Counted from the stretch's first letter, positions 8,648-18,156 are shown. The stretch is 64,000 bases of DNA from Echinicola strongylocentroti (GCF_003260975.1 NZ_CP030041.1:4839501-4903500), one strand, 5' to 3'. Notes: generated by a model from the sequence alone, not told the origin. Numbers and translations are program-made.

Positions 8648-9880
8648 ATGATAGGCGGGATCATTTTGATCGGGATACTTTACGCCGTGAGCCTGTCGCT
8701 ATTGCAGAGGCTGAAACGGAAGTATAGGACACTGAGCATCCGTACCATGACCAACCTGTATTGGTACCATATGCTTTTTGGGCTTATTTATTATACCTAT
8801 GCCATTTTCCGGAATTCAGATTCCCACGCATATTTTCATGATGCGGCCACAGCCGAAAGTTGGTGGAAACTCTTTTCCCACGGCACCCATTTTATCGAAT
8901 GGCTAGCAGTCCCTTTTGTGCAGTACCTTCATTTTAGCTATGAGATGATGATGGTACTTTTCGCTTGGACGGGATATGTTGGGTTTGTCTATTTCTATTT
9001 GTTTTTCAAGGAAAACCTACGATCAACTATTAAATTCCGTGGGTATGATGCTGTTAATTTGTTGATGTTTTTGCCCAATATGCACTTCTGGACGTCCTCA
9101 TTGGGAAAGGGAAGCCTGATTTTCTGTGGAATAGGGCTGTTGGTTTTTGGGCTTTCATTACCTGCGAAAAGAAAAGTGTACATTGCTTTGGGAGGACTGT
9201 TGACCTATTTTGTGCGTCCACATATCTTTTTTGCCATTATGATAGGTATGGGGATGTCATTTATGCTGGGAAGAGAAAAGATGCCCATGTACCAGAAGGT
9301 TTTGATCGCCATCGGTGGGATAGGCATATCAGCATTTATTTATGATGAATTATTGGTGTTCCTTCGCTTGGATGAGGACAATGTGCTGGAGAGTTTTATG
9401 AACAATACGGCATTTATTGGAGGCCAATTGCAGCATGCAGGCTCGGCGGTGGATATGCAGAGCTATAGCCTGCCCGTAAAGCTGTTTACCTTTTGGTTTA
9501 GGCCGTTGTTTTTTGATGCTCCCAATTTCCTAGGGATCTTTGTGTCATTGGAGAACCTCCTGTACCTGGCGTTTTTTGTGAAACTCTTCCAAAAAGGATT
9601 TTTTAGATTTATCAAACAAGCTTCCGCAATGATCAAAATGTCGGCGGTGGTGTTTTTGAGCATTTCCTTTTCCATGACCTTCATCATGTCCAATTTGGGC
9701 ATCATCATCCGTCAAAAAAGCATGATCATGTATTTCATGTTTTTTGTCATTGTGGCTTTTCTGGATTGGAAAAAAACCGAGGCAATTAAAAGAAGAATGA
9801 AGCGGATCAAACGAATGAAAAAAAAGGAGCATTTAAAGGTCCAGAAAAGGAATTACTTTCCTGATCATTTAACAAACTAG
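8648..9880 (+). CDS. EpsG-like polytopic membrane protein, candidate polysaccharide polymerase
   Basis: A 410-residue protein with about ten hydrophobic segments and a very basic C-terminal tail (about 380-405, rich in Lys and Arg). Two segments are shared with the protein at 22108-23307: LPNMHFWTSSLGKGS (142-156) and LFTFWFRPLFFDAPN (279-293), the latter followed by a similar SLENLL segment. Its place between glycosyltransferases and a polysaccharide deacetylase fits an EpsG/Wzy-type role in joining or exporting repeat units at the inner membrane. That role is inferred; no catalytic residue can be pointed to. The start ATG at 8648 lies just after the repeat array and the gene ends 4 bp before the deacetylase. 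Confidence 0.7.
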   Translation: MIGGIILIGILYAVSLSLLQRLKRKYRTLSIRTMTNLYWYHMLFGLIYYTYAIFRNSDSHAYFHDAATAESWWKLFSHGTHFIEWLAVPFVQYLHFSYEMMMVLFAWTGYVGFVYFYLFFKENLRSTIKFRGYDAVNLLMFLPNMHFWTSSLGKGSLIFCGIGLLVFGLSLPAKRKVYIALGGLLTYFVRPHIFFAIMIGMGMSFMLGREKMPMYQKVLIAIGGIGISAFIYDELLVFLRLDEDNVLESFMNNTAFIGGQLQHAGSAVDMQSYSLPVKLFTFWFRPLFFDAPNFLGIFVSLENLLYLAFFVKLFQKGFFRFIKQASAMIKMSAVVFLSISFSMTFIMSNLGIIIRQKSMIMYFMFFVIVAFLDWKKTEAIKRRMKRIKRMKKKEHLKVQKRNYFPDHLTN

Positions 9881-9884
9881 CACC

Positions 9885-10847
9885 ATGTCTTTCTTGGTAA
9901 TATCACTGGATTTTGAACTGCACTGGGGGATTTTTGATAAGGTTTCCTTGGCGGAGAAAAAGGGAGATTTCAATAGGACAAAAGCCGTCACCCCGAAGGT
10001 TTTAGAGGCGTTTGAGCGTCATGGAGTGGCCGCGACTTGGGCTACGGTAGGTATGCTGCTGACCGAAAGTAGCGAGGAATGGGAGCATTATAGTCCCGAA
10101 TATTTACCTACCTACCAAAATCCACAGCTATCCCCATATCATTGGATCGCACAACATGCCTACGATCCAGCAGTTCACAGTGGCTTTTCGTTGGTGAAAC
10201 AACTATTACAAACCCCCAATCAGGAACTGGGAAGCCATACTTTTTCGCATTATTATACTTGTGAGCCAGGGCAACAGCTGGAGCAGTTCAGGTCTGACTT
10301 GAAGGTGGCCAGAAGAATTGCCCAGGAAAAATGTGGAGTGCACCTTCAGTCCTTGGTGTTTCCCCGAAACCAATTTGACCAGAACAGCCTGAAAGTATGC
10401 AAGGATGAAGGTTTTAGCGTGGTCAGGGTAAATCCTTCCAATTGGTTTTGGAAGGATCCGCAGCATGCGGGGATTATGGATAGGATTTTCAGAACGGGTG
10501 ATACGCTCTTGCCGCTTGGTAAAAGGACTTCTTTTCCTACAAGGTCAATACTAGGTAGCAAAGATTCTCCAATCCAATTGCCTGCATCGCGTCTTTTAAG
10601 ACCTTATAGTATGACTAGCAAACCATTAAACAAAGGCCGGATAAACCGGATCATCAGTGAGATGACTTATGCAGCCAAGCATAATTTGGTTTACCATTTA
10701 TGGTGGCATCCTCATAATTTCGGCAATGCTCCACAGGAAAGTATGCAGGAACTCTACCAGCTGCTGGACACTTTCACTAAGTTAAAGGACCAATATGGGA
10801 TGCGTTCCGTCAATATGGGGCAATTGGCAGCGGAGCTGAAGGCTTAA
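9885..10847 (+). CDS. Polysaccharide deacetylase (NodB fold, CE4-like)
   Basis: A 320-residue NodB-homology protein without a signal peptide. SLDFELHWG (7-15) gives the catalytic and metal-binding acidic residues, HGVAATWATVGML the second strand, ELGSHTFSHYY (around 112-122) the HxxxH-type metal motif, and HLWWHPHNFG near 275-284 the late catalytic histidine. The family removes N- or O-acetyl groups from amino sugars. Here it probably modifies the polysaccharide made by the upstream genes or its lipid-linked precursor, since no export signal is seen. It is spaced 4 bp from the EpsG-like gene and is the last gene of this operon. Confidence 0.85.
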   Translation: MSFLVISLDFELHWGIFDKVSLAEKKGDFNRTKAVTPKVLEAFERHGVAATWATVGMLLTESSEEWEHYSPEYLPTYQNPQLSPYHWIAQHAYDPAVHSGFSLVKQLLQTPNQELGSHTFSHYYTCEPGQQLEQFRSDLKVARRIAQEKCGVHLQSLVFPRNQFDQNSLKVCKDEGFSVVRVNPSNWFWKDPQHAGIMDRIFRTGDTLLPLGKRTSFPTRSILGSKDSPIQLPASRLLRPYSMTSKPLNKGRINRIISEMTYAAKHNLVYHLWWHPHNFGNAPQESMQELYQLLDTFTKLKDQYGMRSVNMGQLAAELKA

Positions 10848-10993
10848 TTGGAGCCCTTGATTTAATTTACTTGATCGCTTCGGTGGAAGGTTAGCAATTT
10901 AAGCCTTAATTTGTGCACCGATCAGTGGTGCCTGTGGGGCAAAATCTCACTTCGCAGCGCTGATCGCTTACCGTCAATCCAAAAAACCATAAA

Positions 10994-11824
10994 ATGAAGA
11001 GATTTTCCCTAACCATCCTTTTTATAACGTTATCCCTTTCGGGATTTGCTCAAGAAACATCCTATACCACCAAGCAAAATATTCCCTACTACGATGCGGG
11101 CGTTCGTGAGAGGGATGATTATATCGAAGAGCGTTGTGTGCTAGACCTTTATTTTCCATCCGATAAAGAGGGTTTTCCTACAGTCGTGTGGTTTCATGGA
11201 GGAGGGTTAAGTGCAGGACAGAAGGAGATTCCTGAAGCATTAAAGGAAAAGGGGATCGCTGTGGTAGGGGTGAATTATAGATTATATCCCAAAATAGGTG
11301 CTCCCGTGTACATTGAAGATGCCGCGGCGGCCATTGCATGGACGATGAAGCATATTGAAGCTTATGGAGGCGATCCTTCATTGGTTTTCTTGTCCGGCCA
11401 TTCGGCTGGAGGTTATTTGGCGGCGATGGTGGGGATGGATAAAAAGTGGTTGGCCAAACACGGCTTGGATGCCAATGATCTAGCAGGATTGATTCCTTTT
11501 AGTGGTCATATGATCACCCATTTTACCGTAAGAGAGGAGCGTGGAATTGCCGGAACGCAGCCCATCATCGATGAGTTGGCACCGCTCTATCATGTGCGAC
11601 CGGATGCTCCGCCGCTGCTGCTGATTACGGGTGATAGGGAAATGGAAATGCTAGGAAGGTATGAAGAAAATGCTTACATGATGCGCATGATGAAAGTGGC
11701 CGGCCATCAGTCAACTACCCTTTTTGAAATGGACGGCTATGGCCATAACATGACCCATCCTGCCTTTCCGTTGCTGCTGAATGAAGTGAAGCGGATTGTT
11801 GAAAAACAGGAATTGAAAGATTGA
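10994..11824 (+). CDS. Secreted alpha/beta hydrolase (esterase/lipase type)
   Basis: A 276-residue protein with a signal peptide ending around SGFAQ (16-20). HGGG, in FHGGGLSAGQ, is the oxyanion-hole motif of the hormone-sensitive-lipase/carboxylesterase group. SGHSAGGY holds the nucleophile serine (GxSxG), ITGDREME supplies the likely acid, and YGHNMTHP the catalytic histidine. It is therefore a periplasmic or secreted esterase, perhaps an acetyl- or sugar-esterase given the carbohydrate genes on both sides. The substrate is not predictable. A 146-bp gap separates it from the deacetylase, so it probably has its own promoter. Confidence 0.85.
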   Translation: MKRFSLTILFITLSLSGFAQETSYTTKQNIPYYDAGVRERDDYIEERCVLDLYFPSDKEGFPTVVWFHGGGLSAGQKEIPEALKEKGIAVVGVNYRLYPKIGAPVYIEDAAAAIAWTMKHIEAYGGDPSLVFLSGHSAGGYLAAMVGMDKKWLAKHGLDANDLAGLIPFSGHMITHFTVREERGIAGTQPIIDELAPLYHVRPDAPPLLLITGDREMEMLGRYEENAYMMRMMKVAGHQSTTLFEMDGYGHNMTHPAFPLLLNEVKRIVEKQELKD

Positions 11825-11908
11825 CCCGTTTCTTGAGTTACTGAAGGAAAAACAATCTATTGATCCTACTTTTCCAATTCCCGTTTTCTTGAAATGTAGC
11901 TCGTTCCG

Positions 11909-12664
11909 TTATTTTACACCACAATAAATACGAATAGGGTAATGTAGATAAATTCCATTTGCTTCCCTGCTTGCATCGATCCCTAAACGGTTTACATCGA
12001 TGTCATTTTGGATCATTTCTCTTAATTTTTTGGTATCCACTGCAAAAGATGCATCGAGCTGTTGCTCTAGCCCAATCTTCATGCGGTATTCATAGTTTTT
12101 GATGGCTTTCAGTCCAGAAAATTTCATCAAATTGTCCAGTTCTCGATGGGATAACGCGGCCGTATGAGAAGTGTCACGGATCTTTTCCATAACATTGTAA
12201 TGGTCTACTTTGCTTTCAGGAAGGCATACATCGGCCACTATGACCCGCCCTCCGGGTTGACATACCCTGATCATTTCCTGCAGTACTTTGTCGGGTTCCA
12301 GAAAGTGGTGAAAAGAGAACCTAGAGACGACTACAGAAAATGCCCCCTCCTCAAAAGGCAGTGGATTCGCGTTGCCAAGATGCCAGACAATATTTTTGAG
12401 ATTCATCTTGTTATGCAGCCGTTGGGCCTCCTTCAGCATTTCTGTTGTAATATCTATTCCAGTTACCTTTCCTGCAAATCGGGCAAATTCACAAGCTACC
12501 ATTCCAGTGCCGCAAGCTACGTCCAGCACACTATCTTCTGATTTTACCGCTGCCATTTGCACCAGTTTATCCAATGCGTTTCGATGGCTGGAAATGGAAG
12601 AATACCCTTTGGCCTGTTGTGTAAATTGGCGTATAACTCGATCTTGATGTCCTTTGTTGTCCAT
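11909..12664 (-). CDS. Class I SAM-dependent methyltransferase
   Basis: A 251-residue protein of the UbiE/Methyltransf_11 type. VLDVACGTGMVACEFA (about 42-57) is motif I for S-adenosylmethionine, GKVTGIDITTEML motif II, and NANPLPFEEGAFSVVVSRFSFHHF (two segments, about 95-118) covers the post-I and motif IV region. There is no signal peptide. It is divergent from the AraC-type gene at 12736 with a 71-bp shared upstream region, so the regulator may once have controlled it. The acceptor is unknown: small-molecule or quinone-like methylation is typical of the family. Confidence 0.85.
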   Translation of the reverse strand: MDNKGHQDRVIRQFTQQAKGYSSISSHRNALDKLVQMAAVKSEDSVLDVACGTGMVACEFARFAGKVTGIDITTEMLKEAQRLHNKMNLKNIVWHLGNANPLPFEEGAFSVVVSRFSFHHFLEPDKVLQEMIRVCQPGGRVIVADVCLPESKVDHYNVMEKIRDTSHTAALSHRELDNLMKFSGLKAIKNYEYRMKIGLEQQLDASFAVDTKKLREMIQNDIDVNRLGIDASREANGIYLHYPIRIYCGVK

Positions 12665-12735
12665 ATTGTATCAATTTTTAGTTGTTTCACAAAGTAAGTA
12701 AAGAATCGAATTGTCTTAATTACTATATTTAGCCA

Positions 12736-13525
12736 ATGAATACAGATTATAAGACAATCATCTCAGTGGACTTAGGTTTTGAGGTCAACCCTAATAGGCC
12801 CATCACTTCTTTTTCCAGATTTTTGACCGAGGCCAAATGTGGAGAAGTACATGCGCATCCCAGGGCGCAGCTTCTTTTCGCTTCCGGTGGAATAATGAAA
12901 GTAGCGGTGGAAAACCAATTATGGATCGTTACACCCGTGCAGGGCATCTGGATTCCCGGAGGTCGCCAGCACCAAGTTTTTTTTCCTGAAAATGTCCAAG
13001 TAGCCACGTTATTCATCGACCCAAGTTTTAGCCCTTCCTTATCGACAGATACCTTCGCGTTTGAGCTTTCTGTATTCTTAAAGTGCCTGGTCAAAAAAAA
13101 TGGTGGCTTTTGGAAACCCATCTTCTAGCTCCCCAGAACAATGGAGATTGGCGGGTGTTTTATTGGACGAGATGGCGTTGATCAGCCCCTCTGTCACTTT
13201 TTTACCGACAAGTGATGATCCGCGTATCAAACGGGTAACTGACCAAATTATCCATAAACCCGCAGCTAACCCAAGCCTAGAAGAAAGTGCAGAATTGGTA
13301 TGTGTAAGCCCAAGGACACTATCTCGACTGTTTTCCAAGTACCTGGGCATGGGATACGGAGAATGGAAGACCAGATCAAAGATGGTAGAAGCCCTTAAAC
13401 TCTTGGAAGAAGAGGTGCCTATTAAAACTATCGCTTACCAACTGGGCTATGAAAATGCTAGTTCATTTATTTATGCCTTCAGAAAGCAATTCGGGAAGTC
13501 TCCAGGTAATTATTATCATAAGTAA
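12736..13525 (+). pseudogene. AraC-family regulator interrupted by a frameshift at an A8 tract
   Basis: Two overlapping frames together make one AraC-type regulator of about 262 residues. The first frame (12736-13128) has a cupin sensor domain with HAHPRAQLLFASGG and IWIPGGRQHQV, as in NimR/RipA-type regulators. The second frame (to 13525) has the HTH_AraC domain, with LSRLFSKYLGMGYGEW and AYQLGYENASSFIYAFRKQF. The switch falls at eight A residues (13093-13100): with seven, the frames join as VKKMVAF. It is therefore a one-base insertion, a slippage site or a sequencing error. If real and unsuppressed, the first frame ends after 130 residues without a DNA-binding domain. It is divergent from the methyltransferase gene. 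Confidence 0.85.
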
Positions 13526-13582
13526 TTTTTTATCAGTTAGCTTATGCCTAGGGTCGCCGATTTAGAACGAATTTTACCTGCC

Positions 13583-15067
13583 TCATTCATCCAAATATCC
13601 GAGCTTAAAGGTGGAATTGGTCACATGTTCTGCCCGTAGGAGGGAATCCATTTTTTGGATAATGGCGGGGTGCTGGTCAGCCACATCGGTAGTTTCTCCC
13701 AAGTCTTTTTCCAAGTCGTACAGTTCAATGGCTTGATTGCCCTCTCGAATATCCTTTCTTACTGCTTTCCACTTGCCCATTCGCACCGCTTGTTTTCCAG
13801 CTTCACCATGGTATTCCCAGTAGAGGTGAGGGTGTTTTTGCTGCTCGTCATCATTTCCCAATATCGTAGGGAGCATGGAGATGCCATCGCCATGCTCAGG
13901 AGCTTTGGTGCCAGCAAGGTCTGCAAAGGTGGCCGTAAAGTCCCAAAAAGCAGATGGATGGTCATTGGTGCTGTTTGCTTGGATGCGTCCGGACCAGCGC
14001 ATGATCAGCGGTACCCTGATTCCACCCTCGTACAAGTCTCTTTTGATGCCTTTTAGCGGGCCATTGCTGTCAAAAAACTCCGGATCTCCACCACCTTCGA
14101 TGTGCGGGCCGTTGTCAGAAGTGAAGATGATCAATGTATTATTGGCTATGCCAAGCGAATCTACTGTTCTCATGATTTCACCCACTTGGTCATCCAGTAC
14201 TTTTACCATCGCTGCAAAAGCTGCATGGGGTTTTTCTTGGGAACCCAATCGCCCTTTCCGAAAACCTGGACCTTCATCTGTGCCCTTATAAGGTTCTCCT
14301 TCCGTAAGCTTCCCCTCAAAAACAGCCATTTCTTCTGCTGGTGCGAGCAGCTCAGCATGGGGAAGCGGAGTGGGGAGAAAGAGGAAAAATGGCTCCTTTT
14401 GGTTAGCCTGGATAAACTTCAAGGCTTCCTGATGCATCAATTCGGGAGAATATGCACCAAATTTTCCGTTGTCGTTTCCATGGAGCATGATTTTTTCCTG
14501 ATTGTTCCATAAGTGGTCGGGGTAGTAATTATGGGCAAGTGACTGGCAGACATAACCGTAAAATTCATCAAATCCTTGGTTATTGGGCTCTCCTTCGGTA
14601 TCAGGGCCGCCAAGACCCCATTTGCCAAAGGCACCAGTGACATAACCGGCTTTTTGTAGCATCTCCGGCATGGTATGGATGGAGTCGGCGAGTGGAAACT
14701 GCCCCTCTCTTTGTCGGAAGCCGTAAGGCGAAGGATCTAGGCTTCGGTTGTCCCGGATGGCTACATGGCCAGTGTGCTGTCCTGTCATCAACGTGGCGCG
14801 AGAAGGCGAGCACACAGCAGTGCCTGCATAATGATCGGTAAACAACATGCCCTGTGTCGCCAAGCGGTCGATATTGGGCGTTTCGAACTTTTGCTGCCCG
14901 TAACAGCTCACATCCGCATAGCCAAGATCGTCGGCAAGGATAAAGATGATATTGGGAGGAGTCTCCGGTTGGGGTGGTTGCTTTTCGTTGGAAGCATTTT
15001 TGCTTTGGCAAGCCAGCAGTGTAGCTACTGCCAAGCATGTAAAGAACAGGCTATTGTTAGGTTTCAT
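13583..15067 (-). CDS. Sulfatase lipoprotein (type I, formylglycine)
   Basis: A 494-residue lipoprotein: the lipobox is LLAC with the cysteine at residue 20. NIIFILADDLGYAD (39-52) carries the metal-binding Asp pair, and CSPSR (86-90) is the formylglycine-modification motif C-x-P-x-R, followed by TLMTGQ. FTSDNGPH supplies later metal ligands. Length and motifs match S1-family arylsulfatases. It is the last gene of the susC-susD-lyase cluster, separated from the lyase by 234 bp holding a heptamer microsatellite and a palindromic repeat. It probably removes sulfate esters from the glycan taken up by the locus. A maturase is not seen in the window. Confidence 0.92.
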   Translation of the reverse strand: MKPNNSLFFTCLAVATLLACQSKNASNEKQPPQPETPPNIIFILADDLGYADVSCYGQQKFETPNIDRLATQGMLFTDHYAGTAVCSPSRATLMTGQHTGHVAIRDNRSLDPSPYGFRQREGQFPLADSIHTMPEMLQKAGYVTGAFGKWGLGGPDTEGEPNNQGFDEFYGYVCQSLAHNYYPDHLWNNQEKIMLHGNDNGKFGAYSPELMHQEALKFIQANQKEPFFLFLPTPLPHAELLAPAEEMAVFEGKLTEGEPYKGTDEGPGFRKGRLGSQEKPHAAFAAMVKVLDDQVGEIMRTVDSLGIANNTLIIFTSDNGPHIEGGGDPEFFDSNGPLKGIKRDLYEGGIRVPLIMRWSGRIQANSTNDHPSAFWDFTATFADLAGTKAPEHGDGISMLPTILGNDDEQQKHPHLYWEYHGEAGKQAVRMGKWKAVRKDIREGNQAIELYDLEKDLGETTDVADQHPAIIQKMDSLLRAEHVTNSTFKLGYLDE

Positions 15068-15143
15068 AATTGGTCATTTCAATTATTGAATTTAGACTTT
15101 ACCATTTACTTCATTGTCCTGCACTGTGATGACTTTTTTAAGG

Positions 15144-15179
15144 CTAATCGTACCGGGGCGCAGCCCTCGGTACAACCGA
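15144..15179. repeat. Short palindromic element related to the 21.7-kb MITE-like copy
   Basis: The core GTACCGGGGC-GCA-GCCCTCGGTAC (15150-15173) forms a 9-10 bp stem with one G.T pair. Its left flank (GCTAATCGTACC) equals the left end of the element at 21674-22088, and its right side (CAGCCCTCGGTACAAC) equals that element's right end. It therefore looks like the same repeat without the central 390 bp. It lies between the lyase stop and the sulfatase start. Confidence 0.8.
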
Positions 15180-15211
15180 AATAATTTAGATGCGTTTTAC
15201 CTAACCCCAAA

Positions 15212-15274
15212 TACCACGTACCACATACCACATACCACATACTACATACTACATACTACATACCAAATACCAAC
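15212..15274. repeat. Heptamer microsatellite, nine units
   Basis: Nine successive 7-bp units: TACCACG, three of TACCACA, three of TACTACA, then TACCAAA and TACCAAC. They sit about 145 bp upstream of the sulfatase start, inside the PUL. Nothing suggests coding. Unit-number change could alter spacing in the sulfatase leader. Confidence 0.9.
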
Positions 15275-15301
15275 GAATCGGTACTATCTTCCCCCTTTCC
15301 T

Positions 15302-16585
15302 CTAATCATCTATCAACGGCATGATCATAATATCACTTTCGGTCAGCAAACTGGAATTGAACAGCAGCCATTTGCCGTCCGGGCTAATAGAATGATGGGA
15401 ATGTGCTTCACTGGAAAAGGGGCTTTTGCTGGTGAGGCGGTGGCCTGTGGTCAGCAGTGTCGTATGATTGGGCTGGCCGTATTCGATGAGGTAAATATCG
15501 CCATTGAAGGTGTCGCCGACGATCCATTTTAGGTCCGTCGTACCGGCAGTATGCCAATATCCTCCCCAGTTCTGTTGACCGTGAAAGGTCAGTTTGTCCG
15601 TGCGGATATTCAATGAATAAATGCCATTATCCCCTTTTTGCAGCCTGTCCAAGTGTCCCATGACATTGAAGCCAATGTGGTCTTGGTCAAGGAACACTTC
15701 ATGGGTTACCCAAGTCTCATCTGACTCATGATAGAGGGGGCGATTGGTTACTTGTCCATCGCTGTCGATGCTGGCCATCCAGATCCGTTGTGGAGCATCT
15801 CCGCCTGTTTCCCAGCAATACATCATTTCACCAGTTTTGTAGGGGTTGGCTTGTAAATGGCCAATTCTGAAAGGAACAGTAAGCACCTCGGAGATATTCC
15901 CCGAAGCCAGGTCCACTTGATAAATAGAGGATTCACCGTCCATTACCCGAGTGGAAAAATATAGGCTTGCTTCATCATGGTCCAAGGCCATCCCGTTGGG
16001 GTGTAGGTGTTGGTCTATTATCCCAATTACTTTTTCGTAGGAGGATTTATTGGCCACGTCACCAGCATCGCTGTCTTCCAGCAGAGCGTTCAGGTCTAGC
16101 CTTATCAGGGAATCGTTACGGAAGTGATAGGCATGGTTTTTCTTCCAGCCAAGGTGAAAACTGCTTCCATCATCTCCAGAAGCAATCTGGGTGATTTCAT
16201 GGTCGTCCACCGAGATGGCATAAGTCAGTCCTTTTCCCGAGCGATCCGATCGGAAAACAATGTGTTTTCCATCAGGTGTCCACTGGGGGTGGGTTTGGTA
16301 GATTTTGGAGTTTTGATGCCTGGAAGTGGTCAAGGCGATGACCTTTTTTCCAGTCACTTCATCCTCAAACGTGAAACTCTCAGCGGGAAACCGCTGCCCA
16401 AAGGCATTGGCGCCGACCATGTCAAAGGTCTTGTCCACCTCACTTCTGGCGGAATAATCCTTCCCTGCTACGGTCTGTGCATGTACAAAATGGGCCCCAG
16501 AGAGGCCCATGATGATACTGCCCGTTACCATGAGTTTTTTCATGGACAGGGCAGAAAGGTTGGTGGTTAATGGTTTTATTTTCAT
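15302..16585 (-). CDS. Oligogalacturonate-lyase-like protein (PL22 family, beta-propeller)
   Basis: A 427-residue protein. The ATG at 16585 overlaps the susD stop as ATGA, which supports this start; an inner Met at residue 15 (MKKLMVTGS) begins the apparent signal peptide, ending HAQ. The body has TolB-like propeller repeats (PQWTPDGKHIVFRSD, SISPDGKWLLFNSS) and the PL22-type segment HLQANPYKTGEMMYCWETGG. GYWHTAG and EAHSHHS are candidate catalytic and metal-site histidines. PL22 enzymes split unsaturated digalacturonate by beta-elimination. The sulfatase in the same locus suggests that the real substrate may be a sulfated uronic-acid glycan instead of plain pectin. Family assignment is from motif memory, not a search. 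Confidence 0.75.
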   Translation of the reverse strand: MKIKPLTTNLSALSMKKLMVTGSIIMGLSGAHFVHAQTVAGKDYSARSEVDKTFDMVGANAFGQRFPAESFTFEDEVTGKKVIALTTSRHQNSKIYQTHPQWTPDGKHIVFRSDRSGKGLTYAISVDDHEITQIASGDDGSSFHLGWKKNHAYHFRNDSLIRLDLNALLEDSDAGDVANKSSYEKVIGIIDQHLHPNGMALDHDEASLYFSTRVMDGESSIYQVDLASGNISEVLTVPFRIGHLQANPYKTGEMMYCWETGGDAPQRIWMASIDSDGQVTNRPLYHESDETWVTHEVFLDQDHIGFNVMGHLDRLQKGDNGIYSLNIRTDKLTFHGQQNWGGYWHTAGTTDLKWIVGDTFNGDIYLIEYGQPNHTTLLTTGHRLTSKSPFSSEAHSHHSISPDGKWLLFNSSLLTESDIMIMPLIDD

Positions 16586-18156
16586 TGGTATCCTGGGTTT
16601 TGTTGTAGGTTAGGATTGGCGTCGATCGCTGTGGTGGGGATCGGGTAAAGTGTCCGGAATGGTTCGGAAGCTTCCTTAAATTCCCATGCGTCATTAAACT
16701 TGCCAAATCGGATCAAGTCCCTTCTTCTGGCCAGCTCAAAGGCCAATTCGCGACCTCTTTCATTCAATATATCTTCCAAGGAGACGGTAGAAAGCGTGGA
16801 GGCATTGCTTCGTTCCCGGACTTGGTTCACCAAGGTGGTTGCTTCTCCCATATTTCCCTGCCTTGCCAAGGCTTCCGCTTTGATCAACAGGACGTCTGCA
16901 TAGCGAAAAAAGGCAATGTCATTGCTGGCATTTCCGCCATTGGTGTTGGGGTCTATCCCCCATTTTATCCATTTGATGCCTGCGTTCATAGGTTGGTTTC
17001 TGATGCCGGTGGCAGGGATGATTTCGTAAGGAACCGGGCCTTCTGACGAAGAGCCTTCGCGGTAAAGGTTGCTGTTATTGTCCGGTACTATTCGCTCCAC
17101 CATCACTACTTCTCCATTTCGAGGGTCTTTCATGGGGCCATAGCCAAGAAACATGTCTTTCCTGTGATCTTGGTCTTCGTAAAGGTCAAAGATGGAGGGT
17201 CTGGTGCCAAAGCCATTTTGTGGGGTGTAGGGTAATCCAAACAAGCCTCCGCTGATCCCTGGAAGTACTTTCTGAACCAGTGGATGGCCGATCCCCCCTG
17301 GGATATTGGGCGTGTAGATGCCACCGAAAATAAACTCTGCGTTTTCTTCATTGTCATGGACAAAATTGTCAAAGTAATCCGGCAGCAACTGATAGGCTCC
17401 CGAGTTGATGACCATGTCGGCATATGTTATGGCTTTGTCCCACTGAGCAGTGCCGGTATACACTTCTGCATTAAGATAGAGAGTTGCCAAGAGCGTATAA
17501 CCTGCCTCTCGTGTAAAACGTCCGTAGTATTCGCTTCCCACGTCAGTTTGGGAGGGAAGGTTGGGCAGGGCGGTTTCCAGTTCGGAAATGATAAAATCCA
17601 CCACTTCTGCTCTCGTATTTTGCGTGGGTAGGCTTAATGGATCCACTTTTGGAGCGGTGAAAATAGGGACATTGCCGTACAGGTCGACCAAATAGAAATA
17701 GGCAAAAGCCCTTAGCGCCTGCAATTCTGCCCTTGGCCCTTCGATGCCTTCCAGTCCAGAAGCGTCCAGGGCGTCAATCAGCGCATTTGCTTGGCCAACG
17801 GTGCCAAATAGGGTGTTCCAAGTGCCTGCAATATAAGCGTGGGTGGCGTCCCATTCATGCTCCATCAGCTGTTCAAAATCACTGTTGGCCCACCAGCCTT
17901 GGATTTTGCCATGGACGACCACTTGGTCAGCTGATAGTTCCAGGGTTCTGTATTCTGCACCCATTCCGGTGATCTGTGCAAAATTACGGTAAACTCCTGA
18001 CAGCGAAGACAACACTTCTTTTTCATTGGAGTAAAAAGTCTCCGGTGTGTAGATGGAGTACACTTCTTCGTCAAGCGAGCAGCTTCCCAATGTGCCCAGT
18101 ACCAATGCCGAAGCGAGGGTAAGCGTTTTTTTATAGCTATTGATAATATTTTTCAT
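16582..18156 (-). CDS. SusD/RagB-family glycan-binding lipoprotein
   Basis: A 524-residue lipoprotein: hydrophobic leader then LGSC with the cysteine at 26. The N-terminal half has the TPR-rich SusD fold (TFYSNEKEVLSSLSGVYRNF; LQALRAFAYFYLVDLYG). The C-terminus shows the family signature in ILNERGRELAFE, RRRDLIRFGKF and FRTLYPIPTTAIDANPNL. It forms the lid of the SusC transporter at the outer membrane and binds glycan. It lies 49 bp downstream of susC and overlaps the lyase by 4 bp, so all three are likely one transcript. The glycan specificity cannot be read from the sequence. Confidence 0.96.
   Translation of the reverse strand: MKNIINSYKKTLTLASALVLGTLGSCSLDEEVYSIYTPETFYSNEKEVLSSLSGVYRNFAQITGMGAEYRTLELSADQVVVHGKIQGWWANSDFEQLMEHEWDATHAYIAGTWNTLFGTVGQANALIDALDASGLEGIEGPRAELQALRAFAYFYLVDLYGNVPIFTAPKVDPLSLPTQNTRAEVVDFIISELETALPNLPSQTDVGSEYYGRFTREAGYTLLATLYLNAEVYTGTAQWDKAITYADMVINSGAYQLLPDYFDNFVHDNEENAEFIFGGIYTPNIPGGIGHPLVQKVLPGISGGLFGLPYTPQNGFGTRPSIFDLYEDQDHRKDMFLGYGPMKDPRNGEVVMVERIVPDNNSNLYREGSSSEGPVPYEIIPATGIRNQPMNAGIKWIKWGIDPNTNGGNASNDIAFFRYADVLLIKAEALARQGNMGEATTLVNQVRERSNASTLSTVSLEDILNERGRELAFELARRRDLIRFGKFNDAWEFKEASEPFRTLYPIPTTAIDANPNLQQNPGYQ

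Noticed and set aside
15114..15305. Plus-strand frame through the heptamer microsatellite
   Set aside because: Its residues are only the translation of the 7-bp repeat (T-T-Y-x-I-P/L-H pattern); no gene context.
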